In this document: in pieces, positions 52,307-61,750 of the stretch | Layout of the letters: every line of letters begins with the position of its first letter | How positions within the stretch are numbered: position 1 is the stretch's first letter | NCBI GenBank assembly: GCA_009731375.1 | Contig: BJOX01000006.1 | Span: 1,621,874 to 1,685,873 of the forward strand | Length of the DNA: 64,000 nucleotides | Direction: 5' to 3' | Source of the DNA: Paulinella micropora | Lineage: Eukaryota; Cercozoa; Imbricatea; Euglyphida | Program-made: the position numbers and the translations under genes | The notes under the pieces: generated by a model | Seen by the model: only the letters and a program-made list of their open reading frames with translations | The model's database searches: none | What the model was told of the DNA's origin: nothing

Positions 52307-52358
52307 ACATTTTACTAGGTCGTTTTTTCGTATCCTCAAAACGACCTTCGTAAAATGT
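52307..52358. repeat. Long hairpin near the B/C junction
   Basis: Arms ACATTTTAC-GGTCGTTTT and AAAACGACC-GTAAAATGT, each with a 2-3 base interruption, around an 11-base loop. A second hairpin (AAGGATTAACGAA/TTCGTTATTCCTT) lies at about 52494-52522. Confidence 0.6.
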
Positions 52359-52552
52359 ATCGTCCTTCCTGTTGATAGTTTAAACAATTAATACTAAGCC
52401 TCAAAACAGCAAAATAAAAAAGCAAAAATTTTTGATAAATACAAGAAAGCAAAATAAATAAATTCGTTTTCCTCTACTTCAAAAAAAAAAAAAGGATTAA
52501 CGAACCACTTCGTTATTCCTTATAAAGATTAACGAAAAATATATTTATGTAA

Positions 52553-52690
52553 ATGGAAGACTATATAAGACCTAATTCTAAACAATTATATGAACAAAAA
52601 AATAGAGAGCAAAGGAACAAGAAAGCAAAAGAAAAAATAAAATGTGAATGTGGAGCAGAAGTATCAAGAGCGAATTTATCAAGACATTAA
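52553..52690 (+). CDS. CxCG zinc-finger microprotein (45 aa), possibly truncated
   Basis: The ATG follows ATATATTTATGTAA. The peptide is Lys/Glu/Gln-rich and ends 'KIKCECGAEVSRANLSRH' then TAA. In the related proteins a second His follows within six residues; here the codons just after the stop read Lys-Thr-His, so the stop may cut the finger. Function unknown; a DNA-binding regulator is one guess. Confidence 0.4.
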   Translation: MEDYIRPNSKQLYEQKNREQRNKKAKEKIKCECGAEVSRANLSRH

Positions 52691-52715
52691 AAAACACACC
52701 AATATCAAAATCAAT

Positions 52716-52787
52716 AAATTAGTCCCTCGGGACAATTGTCGATAGCACGCTATCGACTAAATTTTACTACTATAGGTACCACTATAG
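52716..52787. repeat. Nested palindromes at the B/C junction
   Basis: Outer arms AAATTAGTC/GACTAAATTT (52716-52764) enclose GTCCCTCGGGAC and GTCGATAGC-AC-GCTATCGAC. CTATAGGTACCACTATAG follows at 52770-52787. A related TATAGTGCCACC lies at 52935-52946, and TATAGTGGCACCTATA occurs at the end of element A (about 4984). These could be remnants of element termini. Confidence 0.5.
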
Positions 52788-53003
52788 GACACTTATCTAT
52801 TTTTTTTATTTTTTTATAAAATATTTCACAATTTTTTTTTATAAAAGTTGTCCAAAACTGCGAAAACACAAAAACATTTCTACGTTTTCGCATCCTCTCA
52901 GAAAAAACCATGTGATAACATTTTAGCCGTCTATAGTGCCACCAATTAAAGGTCCATTTTTACTTTTGCCTTTCTATTTCTTTTATATAGTATATATATG
53001 TAA

Positions 53004-53261
53004 ATGTCAAACCAGATTGATGAAAGAAAACAATTAAGAAAACATAAGAGAGCGGAATATGTAAAGGAAAGAAGAAAACAGAAATACACCTGTGTATGTG
53101 GTAAGGTAATAGGTATATATGGAAAATATCAACATGAAAAATCTGACTTTCATAGAGACTTCTTCGCGGAGAAAGAAGAGGTTATGATAGGAGGACATAA
53201 AGTTATTCGTATAACTCGTAGAAAGGATGACATTGAAAGGTATTATAAAAATAAAATGTAA
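53004..53261 (+). CDS. CxCG zinc-finger basic protein (85 aa)
   Basis: The protein starts with a basic helical segment ('KQLRKHKRAEYVKERRKQK'), followed by 'CVCGKVIGIYGKYQHEKSDF' and His (C-x-C-x11-H-x5-H). A short beta-like 'VMIGGHKVIRITRR' and a basic tail follow. It matches the fingers in the 51388-51915 and 52553-52690 frames. It is the first gene of a rightward small-gene cluster leading to the polymerase. The ATG lies 3 bases after a TATATATATG run. Confidence 0.65.
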   Translation: MSNQIDERKQLRKHKRAEYVKERRKQKYTCVCGKVIGIYGKYQHEKSDFHRDFFAEKEEVMIGGHKVIRITRRKDDIERYYKNKM

Positions 53262-53298
53262 AACCATTTAAAGAAATAAATATTATTACTTATATAAT
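53262..53298 (+). promoter_or_regulatory. Repeated promoter-like module, copy 1
   Basis: CATTTAAAGAAATAAATATT then ATTACTTATATAATATG. It is nearly identical to the leader at 53575-53622, and a related motif (TTTAAAGAAATAATATATT) precedes the GIY-YIG gene on the minus strand at about 50130-50150. Confidence 0.55.
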
Positions 53299-53574
53299 AT
53301 GTCTTCTATAATGAAACAAGCGGACAAGGAATTGAAAGAACTATATAACTTTCATTTTCCAGAAGCACTAGCACACGATAGAAGGAGTAAAAAATACACA
53401 AGAAGAGAAGCGCTTCATCGATATAGTAAGGCTTTTAAGTTTTGGAATGAACAGAAATACAAAGCATTAGAGGCTCCGACCATGTTGAATATCCACAAAT
53501 GGCAAATTTGTGAAGAAGCAATCGCACAACTTAAATTAAGGGTGATGATTGTATTAAATAATAATTTAATTTAA
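53299..53574 (+). CDS. Small viral protein (91 aa), unknown
   Basis: A mixed-charge, probably helical protein ('ADKELKELYNFHFPEAL', 'YTRREALHRYSKAFKFWNEQ'). It contains no Cys and no recognisable motif. It lies in a same-direction cluster between two other small genes with duplicated leaders. The start is the first ATG after the TATATAAT run. Confidence 0.55.
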   Translation: MSSIMKQADKELKELYNFHFPEALAHDRRSKKYTRREALHRYSKAFKFWNEQKYKALEAPTMLNIHKWQICEEAIAQLKLRVMIVLNNNLI

Positions 53575-53622
53575 AATGTAAAATCATTTAAAGAAATAAA
53601 TTATATTACTTATAATATAGAT
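53575..53622 (+). promoter_or_regulatory. Repeated promoter-like module, copy 2
   Basis: AAAATCATTTAAAGAAATAA then ATTATATTACTTATAATATAG before ATG at 53623. It differs from copy 1 by only a few bases over about 45. Confidence 0.55.
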
Positions 53623-53799
53623 ATGGGGAGACATAAGAAATATCTCACACCTGAAGACAAACGAAAGGCGAATAATGAAAAAGCAACTGCTTATTATCAT
53701 AAGCACCGCGAAGTAGTAAATATAAGAAGAAAGGAAAAATTGAAAGAACGAAACAGGAAACTTAAAGAGTATGACGAAATGAAGGCGAGAGGAGCATAA
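53623..53799 (+). CDS. Small basic helical protein (58 aa)
   Basis: 'MGRHKKYLTPEDKRKANNEK' followed by 'ATAYYHKHREVVNIRRKEKL' and a Lys/Arg-rich end. The R-x-KKYLTPEDKRKA-N start resembles short basic motifs seen in some PLV and fungal mobile-element proteins, possibly DNA binding. Its strong basic charge and duplicated promoter module support a real gene. Confidence 0.55.
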   Translation: MGRHKKYLTPEDKRKANNEKATAYYHKHREVVNIRRKEKLKERNRKLKEYDEMKARGA

Positions 53800-53944
53800 A
53801 ACAAAAAAATAAAAAAGGAAAAATTATTTTTTGCGGTAAATAAAATGAATTTCATGTTAAGGGTAAGACAATTTATATTTATATATATCGGTAAAACAAT
53901 TTAATTTATTTTATTATTTTCATATCCACATCAATATAAAAGTA

Positions 53945-56900
53945 ATGCCACCACCACTACCACCCAGACCAACAAAGGAGAATGTAGAACTAGCGAAGGT
54001 AAGGGCGAATTTGAGGAAAACTGAGACTAGAGAAAACAAAAGGGAATTTAAAGTAGTAGAGTTAAAATCTAGGCGGGACAATAGATTAAACTCTCTTACA
54101 TACGAGAAGCAAGGATTAAACATAAACTTTTAAGATACTGACGCATTAGAGCGAGAGGTTCTAATTCCTATACTATTAGATGCGAAAAGAAATGGTATGA
54201 CGGGAAATGCCGATGTTCATATTACTATTACATACATAACAGACCACGAAGAATTAAATAGATATTATAAAAAGAAAACATTTAATTCGTTTCAAATAAA
54301 AAACTACGATGATTTTATTGAAATGTTGAATGAGTTTAACATAAGCAATATTGAAGCATCTGGATTAGGTTATGACAGGATTATTGAATATGCTAAGGTA
54401 GTAGTAATTCAAGAAAACGGAGGCGGATGCTATGAAGGGAAATATAAATGTAAAAAAACAAAATCAGAAGAAAGTATATTAATATCTCCAGCTAGCAAAA
54501 ATAATAATTGCTTATTCTTTCTGTGTAAAGACATTCTTAATATGCCACTCATTAACAGAAAAAGATGTAATGATATTAGAGAACAATTCAATCTTTCTAA
54601 TGATTGTCCAATTCCATTTTCTACAGCGGTAAAAATCCTTAATGCTTTGATAAAGGAGGGGAAGACATACGAAATTACGAATGCTTATACAAAAGAAACT
54701 ATAAGCACAAATAATATCGGAGAAGAAGCAGACATTATGATTTTCTTGGAGAATAATCATTATTTCGGATTAATCAAAAGATATAAAAGCAAATGCGAAA
54801 AATGTTTGTATGAATATTACGATAAGCACACATGCAACCCAAAAAGAATAGATTATGCTAATACTAGAATTTTAAAGAACGGACAACGACATTTAATAAC
54901 TAAATTCCACAAAGAAAAATACAATAACAAAAATGAAATTCTTCATTATGACCTAGAAACATGGAGAAACAAATTGATTTCTGATGGCTTTGATATCCAC
55001 GACTGCTATATAGTCGGATATACACAAGGAACTGAGGGATTTAAATATTTCGGTGGTAAAGATTGTATTTCTAAATTTCTTGATTTACTCTTAGATAGAG
55101 GAAGAAAGTTAGCATTAGAATGGTCTAACAAACAATCACATAATCCAGTCAAGAAAGTAGCAGGAGTAAGAAAGAAAAAGAAGAAAGATGAAGAAGCACC
55201 GATTTTATATGTGAATGGATTTAATGGGGCGAACTTCGACCACTACTTCATTAAACAGGAATTAATAAGAAGAGGTATTAAACCAAAATCACACATGATT
55301 AATAACGGCTCAATAATTTCTTTACAATTTGAAAATATTAAAATGTGGGATATGTGTAAGCATACTCAGGGGACATTAAAAGAAAACTTAGAAAATATGA
55401 AATGTAAAACTCTTAAAGGAGATTTCGACCACGACCAAGCTGCAGAATGGGAAATAATGAGTGAAGAATTAAGAAATAAGTGTCTTGAATATTTGAAGTG
55501 TGATATTATGGGGTTAAAAGAGTTATATGACAAAATAAACACAGAGATATTTGAAAAACACTCGGTGAATTTAACTTCATACATTTCAACTTCAAGCCTA
55601 GCCTTCAATATCTGGAAGAAAATGATTGATGGTAAGCACGATGTGAGACTTCCAACTATTGAACAAGAAAAAGCATTCAGAAAAGCAGTAATAGGAGCGA
55701 GAACATATCCAAGCAAAAAAAGATTTGTTTCAAAACAATACATGGACTACTTAGCAGGGAAAATCACATTTGATGAATTAACCGATTATTTAGTTGATGC
55801 GGATGTCGTATCTTTATACCCGACTGCAATGCTTAATTTATTTATGGTTGGAGAAATTAAGCAGGCTATTGCACCATTTGATTATAATAATCTTCCTATC
55901 GGTATTTACAATGTTGATTATATCTCGCCAAAAGACATATTACATTCAAGAATAGGACAGAGAAATAAAATGGGCTCCTTAAAATGGAATTTAGCTTATA
56001 TGAAAGACCAATGGCTTACAAGTGTTGATATTGAAGATATGATTAAGGAAGGCTACGATATAACAATTCATAAAGGATACTATACAGAGGAGGCAGAACC
56101 AGTATTCAAAGAATATATATTAGAAATGTTTAAGGCGAAAGAAAATAGCGAAAAAGGAACACCGCAATATTTGTTAGCCAAACTATTTATGAATTCGTTA
56201 TACGGAAAGATGATACAACGACCGATCCCGACAGAAGCAGAATATATTAAATCAAATGAGGAGTATTGGAAATTTTGGACGACAAATTATATATCAGAAT
56301 CTGATGTTGTTGAATTCAAAGATAAAGACGGAAACAAACTATGGCATGTATCAGGAATTCCAAGAAAGGAAGAAATAATTGAAGAGAGCATAACTAAACC
56401 TTCTCATTACGGGGCTTTCATTTTAGCATATAGCAGACGAATTATGTATAACTACATAAAAGATGCTAATCCAAATAAAGACATAGAAGCCGACTTCTAT
56501 TACACCGATACCGATAGTTTAGTGTTGCATGTTATGTTTGCCAAACTTATTAAAAGACTTGGAGATAAATCTCTCGGTGGAATAACAGATGACTTAGGAG
56601 ATTGTTGTAAGATAATAAGAGGAATATGGATCGCTCCAAAATTGTATATGTTAGAATTTACAACGAATGAAGCCTTTCTACCTTACCTTACTAAGAATGA
56701 CTTGAAACATAAAGACAAAGGAGTTCATATAATCGAATGCTACGAAAATGAAGGAGTAAAAAAGAGATACTACCAACTCCGCGGTAAGGGGTTGAATTCA
56801 AAAGGGCTAAATCCAGAAGTATATGAAAAGATGGATTTAGGAGAAAGCATTGAAAATGTTAGAGATTTTCAAATGAAGAAAATTCATTTATCACGAAATA

Positions 56901-57034
56901 GCAAACAGCAAAACATTAACCATTTCAGCATAATTCATACTATAAACATAAAAAAGAAAGTAAATGAAAATAAATGGTCGGGCCGGGAGTTTATCAACGA
57001 AAATGATAGTATCCCTTACGGCTTTGATATTTGA
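53945..57034 (+). CDS. Protein-primed-type family B DNA polymerase of element C, with one in-frame TAA
   Basis: From ATG at 53945 ('MPPPLPPRPTKENVELAKVR') the frame meets TAA at 54131-54133, then stays open from 54134 to TGA at 57034. The internal ATG at 54197 gives 945 aa. Positions from that ATG: zinc-like 'CEKCLYEYYDKHTC' (about 200), Exo I 'HYDLETW' (about 252), Exo II 'NGFNGANFDHYFI' (about 340), Exo III 'YLKCDIMGL' (about 432), motif A 'DVVSLYP' (about 536), motif B 'KLFMNSLYGKM' (about 661) and motif C 'YTDTDSL' (about 769). All catalytic acids are present. The TAA is either a single inactivating mutation or marks translation from the inner ATG. Confidence 0.88.
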
Positions 57035-57095
57035 GAATTTAATCATAATTAATTAATTTTTTTCCATAAAATTTTTTACCACTCTATATAGACCG

Positions 57096-57383
57096 ATGAC
57101 CACCCTCACCAGATTATGTGAGAAGTTTGAGAAACTCTCTATTGAAAATAAAAAAGAAACATTTTCTATTACCGATGTTAAAAAGATAATTACTGACGAA
57201 ATCCAAATGATTGAAAATGCGCGGGCAGGAAAGCCAAAGGATACTTTTCCATTTGGTAAATATCGTGGCAAGAAAATTCAAGATATAGCGGTTATTGATA
57301 AGCCATACCTTGAATGGGTTATGAAACAGCCGTGGTTTGAAAAATTTACTGACATTAAAAGTGAAGTAAAAAAGTACATTTAA
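57096..57383 (+). CDS. FGKY-domain small protein (95 aa), element C
   Basis: An N-terminal helix ('MTTLTRLCEKFEKLSIENKK'), then 'FPFGKYRGKKIQDIAVIDKP' and 'YLEWVMKQPWF', ending 'SEVKKYI'. This is the intact version of the element B gene at 44887-45243. The domain resembles the C-terminal segment of exodeoxyribonuclease X-like/DUF3820 proteins (tentative). The leader CTATATAGACCG directly before ATG is conserved with the element B copy. It lies 61 bases after the polymerase in both elements' gene order. Confidence 0.65.
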   Translation: MTTLTRLCEKFEKLSIENKKETFSITDVKKIITDEIQMIENARAGKPKDTFPFGKYRGKKIQDIAVIDKPYLEWVMKQPWFEKFTDIKSEVKKYI

Positions 57384-57411
57384 TAAAAATTATTTTGTAG
57401 TATATATACCT

Positions 57412-57939
57412 ATGACCGACCTAAGCACCAAGCAGGACTACTTGAATGAAATTGAAAAATGGAACCTTGATGGAGATGTCAAAAAGCTAACCATTAAATG
57501 GACTAAGCCTGACATTGTTTCTTTTTATGAACAATATAAACCAAGGGATGATAATGTTAAAGTAGTTGTACCATTAGAAAACGTGTTGGTTGTGGAAGAA
57601 AGCACACCATTTACAACAGCAGATTTAAAAGAGGGAGGTGTTGTTTTCAACAACTTCTACCATACCCCCGCGGGTTTGGAAAGGGACAAAGTCCCTTCCA
57701 CGGGAATTACCGAAATAAAGGCTAATGTAGGAGAAGAGATAGCGACTGCTACATGTACAGAAGAAGGATGTATATTAAATAAAGCACCTTGTAAAGAGTG
57801 TAAGAAAAAAAATGTTTTATCAGTTTCAATTGACGATGATAGATTTTGCGATGTGGCATGTGTGCTTTCATTTCTAGAAAAAAATGAAGAAATGAATGAA
57901 GTTAGAAAAAATAATTTTATCAAGTATTTTAAAAAGTGA
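57412..57939 (+). CDS. Small viral protein (175 aa) with Cys-rich C-terminus
   Basis: The N-terminal 60 residues ('LNEIEKWN', 'IKWTKPDIVSFYEQYKPRDD') and 'GITEIKANVGEEIATATC' match the element B gene at 44313-44810. The C-terminal part ('CTEEGCILNKAPCKECKKK', 'DDRFCDVACVL') has six to seven Cys arranged like a zinc ribbon and is absent from element B, which has an FGKY domain instead. An insertion of about 20 residues in the middle ('NNFYHTPAGLERDKV') is also specific to this copy. Confidence 0.65.
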   Translation: MTDLSTKQDYLNEIEKWNLDGDVKKLTIKWTKPDIVSFYEQYKPRDDNVKVVVPLENVLVVEESTPFTTADLKEGGVVFNNFYHTPAGLERDKVPSTGITEIKANVGEEIATATCTEEGCILNKAPCKECKKKNVLSVSIDDDRFCDVACVLSFLEKNEEMNEVRKNNFIKYFKK

Positions 57940-57971
57940 TATTTGGAAAATCAACGATTTAATTTTTTTCT

Positions 57972-59210
57972 CTAAGGGTCTTCAATCCAAGTAAAAGCAT
58001 ACTGAATACTTATAGTCTGATTTGCAGTTGCCTGTGCTGTTATAGTTAGCCTTTCGCTTGGCAACATGTCATCTAAATCATAATCGGCAAAATTTATACT
58101 TTGAGCATCACTAGTATTCACGAATACAACAGCAATCACATTCCCTCCACTAATAGTGGCAGTAGTATCAAACGAAACTAAACTCGTATTTGTATTGTTC
58201 TCAGCATACACTGCACCTGTAAGTGTAGCATTTTTTATTACCTTAATGATTACGCTACTTTTAGTGTCAGTATTTAGAATATTTAGCCGTCTAGGATACA
58301 CTATACTATAATTAGCAATAGTGTTTCCAATAATATTAGTATTATTTCTCATAGTAAAAGCATGAGTTGCTACATTCGTTGTATTTGCTGTTCTTTCATA
58401 AATAAATGGAATACCTCTTATGATTTCAGTTCCTTCAATAAAGCATCCAACACTGGCAATTCTAAGATTTTGGATTTGCGGATTAGCACCAACAGCCAAA
58501 GAAGCCAAGAATGGTAAAGTAGTATTATTAAGAGATGTAGCAGTTTTGCTGTTGGCATATCGTATAGCATGGACTAGTTGAAATTGTCCAGTGTTTGGAT
58601 TTTCAATATAAAATGATATCTGCCCGAAACCTAAGTATTGATATTTAATCTGAAATACATTACCCTTACTGAAATCAATGGCTGGTAAGTAATCCGTTCC
58701 ATCTGCTTTATCTACATTCCATAGACTTTGTTTAACCTCGGTAATGACAGTGGAGTTGTTTAATTGGTATATTTTCATTACACCATTTTCTCTTGAGAAG
58801 AAAAATCCGTCCGTCAAGAAGGAATCACCAATACCTACATAAGATGAATATCCGCCTGCTTCATTTGTATTCCACAAAGCAGTAAATCTGACACATACAC
58901 CCATACCAGCACGATATTTAATTTTCTTTTTTGTTTCAATGAATAATCTTGAACCTCCAACTGCCTGTGTTGTTAGATATGCCATAGCACTCTTTTGCTC
59001 TAATGTAGCACTAGTAGTGCTTGTGTTCCACTTAGAGGTATTTACATTATACATAAATGTTTCTTGTATAATCGGGGTGTATTGTGATGTTGCTAATTCA
59101 CCAAATGCTGTTTTTTCAACATTAGTCTCAAAATAACCATCATGCCCTACTTTTACATTTACGAAATCTCCGTCTGGATTTTGTGCGATTAAATTTCTTT
59201 GGTGGGACAT
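57972..59210 (-). CDS. Presumed virion surface protein (412 aa), element C
   Basis: Homologous along its length to the 414-aa protein at 43019-44263 ('MSHQRNLIAQNPDGDF', 'SKGNVFQIKYQYLGFGQISF', 'NPNTGQFQLVHAIRYAN', 'TLPFLASL', 'CFIEGTEII'). It is transcribed after the capsid gene in the order protease, penton, capsid, this gene. Beta-rich composition and conserved place argue for a structural role. It ends in TAG, which shows that TAG acts as a normal stop in this element. Confidence 0.65.
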   Translation of the reverse strand: MSHQRNLIAQNPDGDFVNVKVGHDGYFETNVEKTAFGELATSQYTPIIQETFMYNVNTSKWNTSTTSATLEQKSAMAYLTTQAVGGSRLFIETKKKIKYRAGMGVCVRFTALWNTNEAGGYSSYVGIGDSFLTDGFFFSRENGVMKIYQLNNSTVITEVKQSLWNVDKADGTDYLPAIDFSKGNVFQIKYQYLGFGQISFYIENPNTGQFQLVHAIRYANSKTATSLNNTTLPFLASLAVGANPQIQNLRIASVGCFIEGTEIIRGIPFIYERTANTTNVATHAFTMRNNTNIIGNTIANYSIVYPRRLNILNTDTKSSVIIKVIKNATLTGAVYAENNTNTSLVSFDTTATISGGNVIAVVFVNTSDAQSINFADYDLDDMLPSERLTITAQATANQTISIQYAFTWIEDP

Positions 59211-59398
59211 TTGAGAATTTCACTTCGTGCTACGCACTCTCGTTATGGATTCAACTTGTTGAATCTATAATCTCAAACGTCGTCTTCCTATATTATTATA
59301 CAAGAAAAAAATTATTTAATCTATTAATTTTTTTTACTTTAATTGCATTCGATGTTTTATGAACCTTCTTTTGAAAAAAGATTTGTGAATAAAATATC
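59207..59398 (-). promoter_or_regulatory. Paired intergenic hairpins, element C (capsid to 412-aa gene)
   Basis: On the minus strand GATATTTTAT...ATAAAACATC (59398-59351) begins one base after the capsid stop. An AT-rich spacer of about 68 bp follows, then GACGTTTGAGA...TCTCAAATGTC (59281-59207), whose last bases contain the ATG of the 412-aa gene. The second hairpin has the GTGCGTAGCAC apex. Confidence 0.65.
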
Positions 59399-59399
59399 A

Positions 59400-60851
59400 T
59401 TAAGACATTAGAATTTCAATTCCCTTAACAAGCACACTTCGCTGAAGAATGGCGTAAGTATAATGGTTATGATTATTGGCGACAGTAGTGCCGACAAATT
59501 CATATCGTCGCTCAGTATCAAGGCTCAGACCGCTTACTTCATAGCCGTCAGTATCTTTATCGCATAGTGGGCGGTTATTGTCCCAAGTATCCACATGAAA
59601 CCAGTTGTAATGATAGACATCGCTGTTTAGGATAGCACTTCCCTTCAACTTATCCTTCAAAATCATATAGTCTTCATTTTCCTTAACATCAACATCAAAT
59701 TGTTGAAGTCGCGAGCCGTCAAGGGTTGTATAGTATTTTTCAACCTTAGCACCCGCTCTGTTGTCATTGTCGAAAGCAGTATTTTTATTTTCGTCGTTGT
59801 GGAATGCGGAAGTATAAATTCTTCTAATTCTCTCACCCTGTGAGCGGTTCATTTTTACTACGAAATTTTGGCTTGTTGTTGAGAGGTTCTGCTTCCAAGA
59901 GATAGGGTATTCAATCTTAAACGGAAAACCTTCTCCGGCAATCTTCTGCTGAACACCAAGGACGACATTTGGGTCAGTCTCTACGGCAAGAAACAGATTC
60001 AAGTTTGAAATAGTAGCACCAACAGCAACCTGTGCAGCACCAGTAGAAATACTGCTTGCATCAGTTCCATAGAAAGTAGAGCGGTTAGTTCCCTCCCACA
60101 CAATTCGCAAATCCAAAATTTCATTAAAACCGATAGTCTTATCCAGTTCAAAAATAGTTCCAAAAATCATACCCAACGGAAGTTTAACTTTAATGACAGG
60201 GTCGGCGTGCCCATTAGTTCCTCCTTCAAAATACTTAGCCTCCTCAAAAGGAACATTAACAAGGCTATAATTTCCAGCAGTGCTATCGGCGAGAGCAGTA
60301 TCATTATGACGGCGGGCATTAACAAGTGGCACTTTGTAGTATCCTTGAACTGCAGCAACCACTCCAGCAGTATTGGCTGCATCAGTAATTGCTTTTCTTT
60401 CCGCTACACTTCCTATCTCAACTTTTCCAGCATTACACTTTTGAAGCATAGCCCCGCTAGATACACCCGCCCCGTGGTTTTCAAGTGCCATAAATTTTTC
60501 ATATTTAATTTCAGGCTTCCAAATCATCTTAGTGTAATTGCCCACGTGTTGAAGATTGCACAAATATTGACCGCTTCGGCTTCGCAGTTCAATTCTTTGT
60601 ATCATAGGCAAGCAATCCATAAACATACGATTATAACCAGCAGATGCGGTAGGGGTGTAAGTAAATCGCAACACCGACCTCGCAAGGTTCAAAGGACGAG
60701 TAGGGATTTCAAAGGTGCTTTCATTTCCTCCCGCAGTGGTGAGAACAACATCAGCCGACCCTTCACGGGCAGTAAGTTTGTTCAATTCATACTTACCAGT
60801 GAGCAGTTCCTTAGTCTGATGGACTAGTTCTCCTCCGTATTGGACAGGCAT
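59400..60851 (-). CDS. Major capsid protein (PLV/virophage type, 483 aa)
   Basis: The protein starts 'MPVQYGGELVHQTKELLTG' and contains 'IPTRPLNLARSVLRFTYTP', 'MIQRIELRSRSGQYLCNL', 'NLNLFLAVETDPNVVLGVQQ' and 'MNRSQGERIRRIYTSAFHN', ending 'KGIEILMS'. Length, beta-rich composition and position after penton and protease genes fit the double jelly-roll capsid of polinton-like viruses and virophages, which trimerises to form the icosahedral shell. The truncated copy at 42312-42959 is a close relative. The leader carries a CTATAAATATATTTC run about 50 bases before ATG. The fold is inferred, not demonstrated. Confidence 0.82.
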   Translation of the reverse strand: MPVQYGGELVHQTKELLTGKYELNKLTAREGSADVVLTTAGGNESTFEIPTRPLNLARSVLRFTYTPTASAGYNRMFMDCLPMIQRIELRSRSGQYLCNLQHVGNYTKMIWKPEIKYEKFMALENHGAGVSSGAMLQKCNAGKVEIGSVAERKAITDAANTAGVVAAVQGYYKVPLVNARRHNDTALADSTAGNYSLVNVPFEEAKYFEGGTNGHADPVIKVKLPLGMIFGTIFELDKTIGFNEILDLRIVWEGTNRSTFYGTDASSISTGAAQVAVGATISNLNLFLAVETDPNVVLGVQQKIAGEGFPFKIEYPISWKQNLSTTSQNFVVKMNRSQGERIRRIYTSAFHNDENKNTAFDNDNRAGAKVEKYYTTLDGSRLQQFDVDVKENEDYMILKDKLKGSAILNSDVYHYNWFHVDTWDNNRPLCDKDTDGYEVSGLSLDTERRYEFVGTTVANNHNHYTYAILQRSVLVKGIEILMS

Positions 60852-60937
60852 TTTTTGTTTTGTTTTTGAAGTAGTGTAAGTTGATTAATACACGAAATAT
60901 ATTTATAGAAAAAAATAAATAATTAAAAAAAAAATAA

Positions 60938-61750
60938 TTATCTAGATTTCAACAAATTGAAGAATGAATTAAATAAACTAAAATAATTAGTTTCACGATA
61001 AACCAATAATGTCATAACTATTCCCAAACCATTAAGATTTATTGCTTGGTCGTTTTCGTCCGTCAAGTAAAACCTGAATACATTGTTTGAATTAGCGGAC
61101 AATGTTTTACCATACTCAGACCCGCTTCCATCATAGATAACAGAACCAAAAGGAATTTCGTTGGCTGTGTATATTTCTTGTAGCACATGATTATCACCTT
61201 CATTCACCAAATCCGATTGAAGATACAAAGTTTTTTCACCAGTTAGAATAATTACATTTGGAGATTTAATAAAATCATTAGCAAAGAAATATGTTGAATT
61301 TCTATCAAAACCCATAACCTCATGAATACGTGTATCAGCATCAAATATAAACCGCGGTTGAATACCTCCGTTATTTGACACACTGAATGTTAATTTACCA
61401 TCCTCCGCTTCTGTGTTTGTATTGTTGCTTGAGACAACATAAGTATAGTCATTCGGGCTGTCTGCCGTCAGTATCTCAGATAGTTTATTTTTTAAGTTGT
61501 TCATTGTGTAGTTTCCTTCAGGTATCGTAATTAAAGCCTCATACCCGTCTTCGGATAATGTAAAAGTATTATATGGTGAAGCCACAGAGTAATACGATTT
61601 CGGCACATAAATATGAAGAATTTTACAATGTGTGGGATTGTCTAGCCCCTTCATATTGACTTCGTGTGTAAAGTCGCTGTCTGTTCCCGTTATTCTATTT
61701 TTGCTATTTATGTAATAGATAGAACTTGACCTACCCCCTTTGTAATCCAT
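60938..61750 (-). CDS. Minor capsid (penton) protein, 270 aa
   Basis: The start 'MDYKGGRSSSIYYINSKNRI' followed by 'DSDFTHEVNM', 'HCKILHIYVPKSYYSV', 'FTLSEDG' and 'IPEGNYTMNNLKNKLSEIL' is the usual beginning of penton-like minor capsid proteins of PLVs and virophages (single jelly roll at the capsid vertices). The rest is beta-rich ('VMGFDRNSTYFFAND', 'TLYLQSDLVN'). It lies between protease and major capsid genes, the standard order, and its ATG directly abuts a hairpin. Confidence 0.8.
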   Translation of the reverse strand: MDYKGGRSSSIYYINSKNRITGTDSDFTHEVNMKGLDNPTHCKILHIYVPKSYYSVASPYNTFTLSEDGYEALITIPEGNYTMNNLKNKLSEILTADSPNDYTYVVSSNNTNTEAEDGKLTFSVSNNGGIQPRFIFDADTRIHEVMGFDRNSTYFFANDFIKSPNVIILTGEKTLYLQSDLVNEGDNHVLQEIYTANEIPFGSVIYDGSGSEYGKTLSANSNNVFRFYLTDENDQAINLNGLGIVMTLLVYRETNYFSLFNSFFNLLKSR

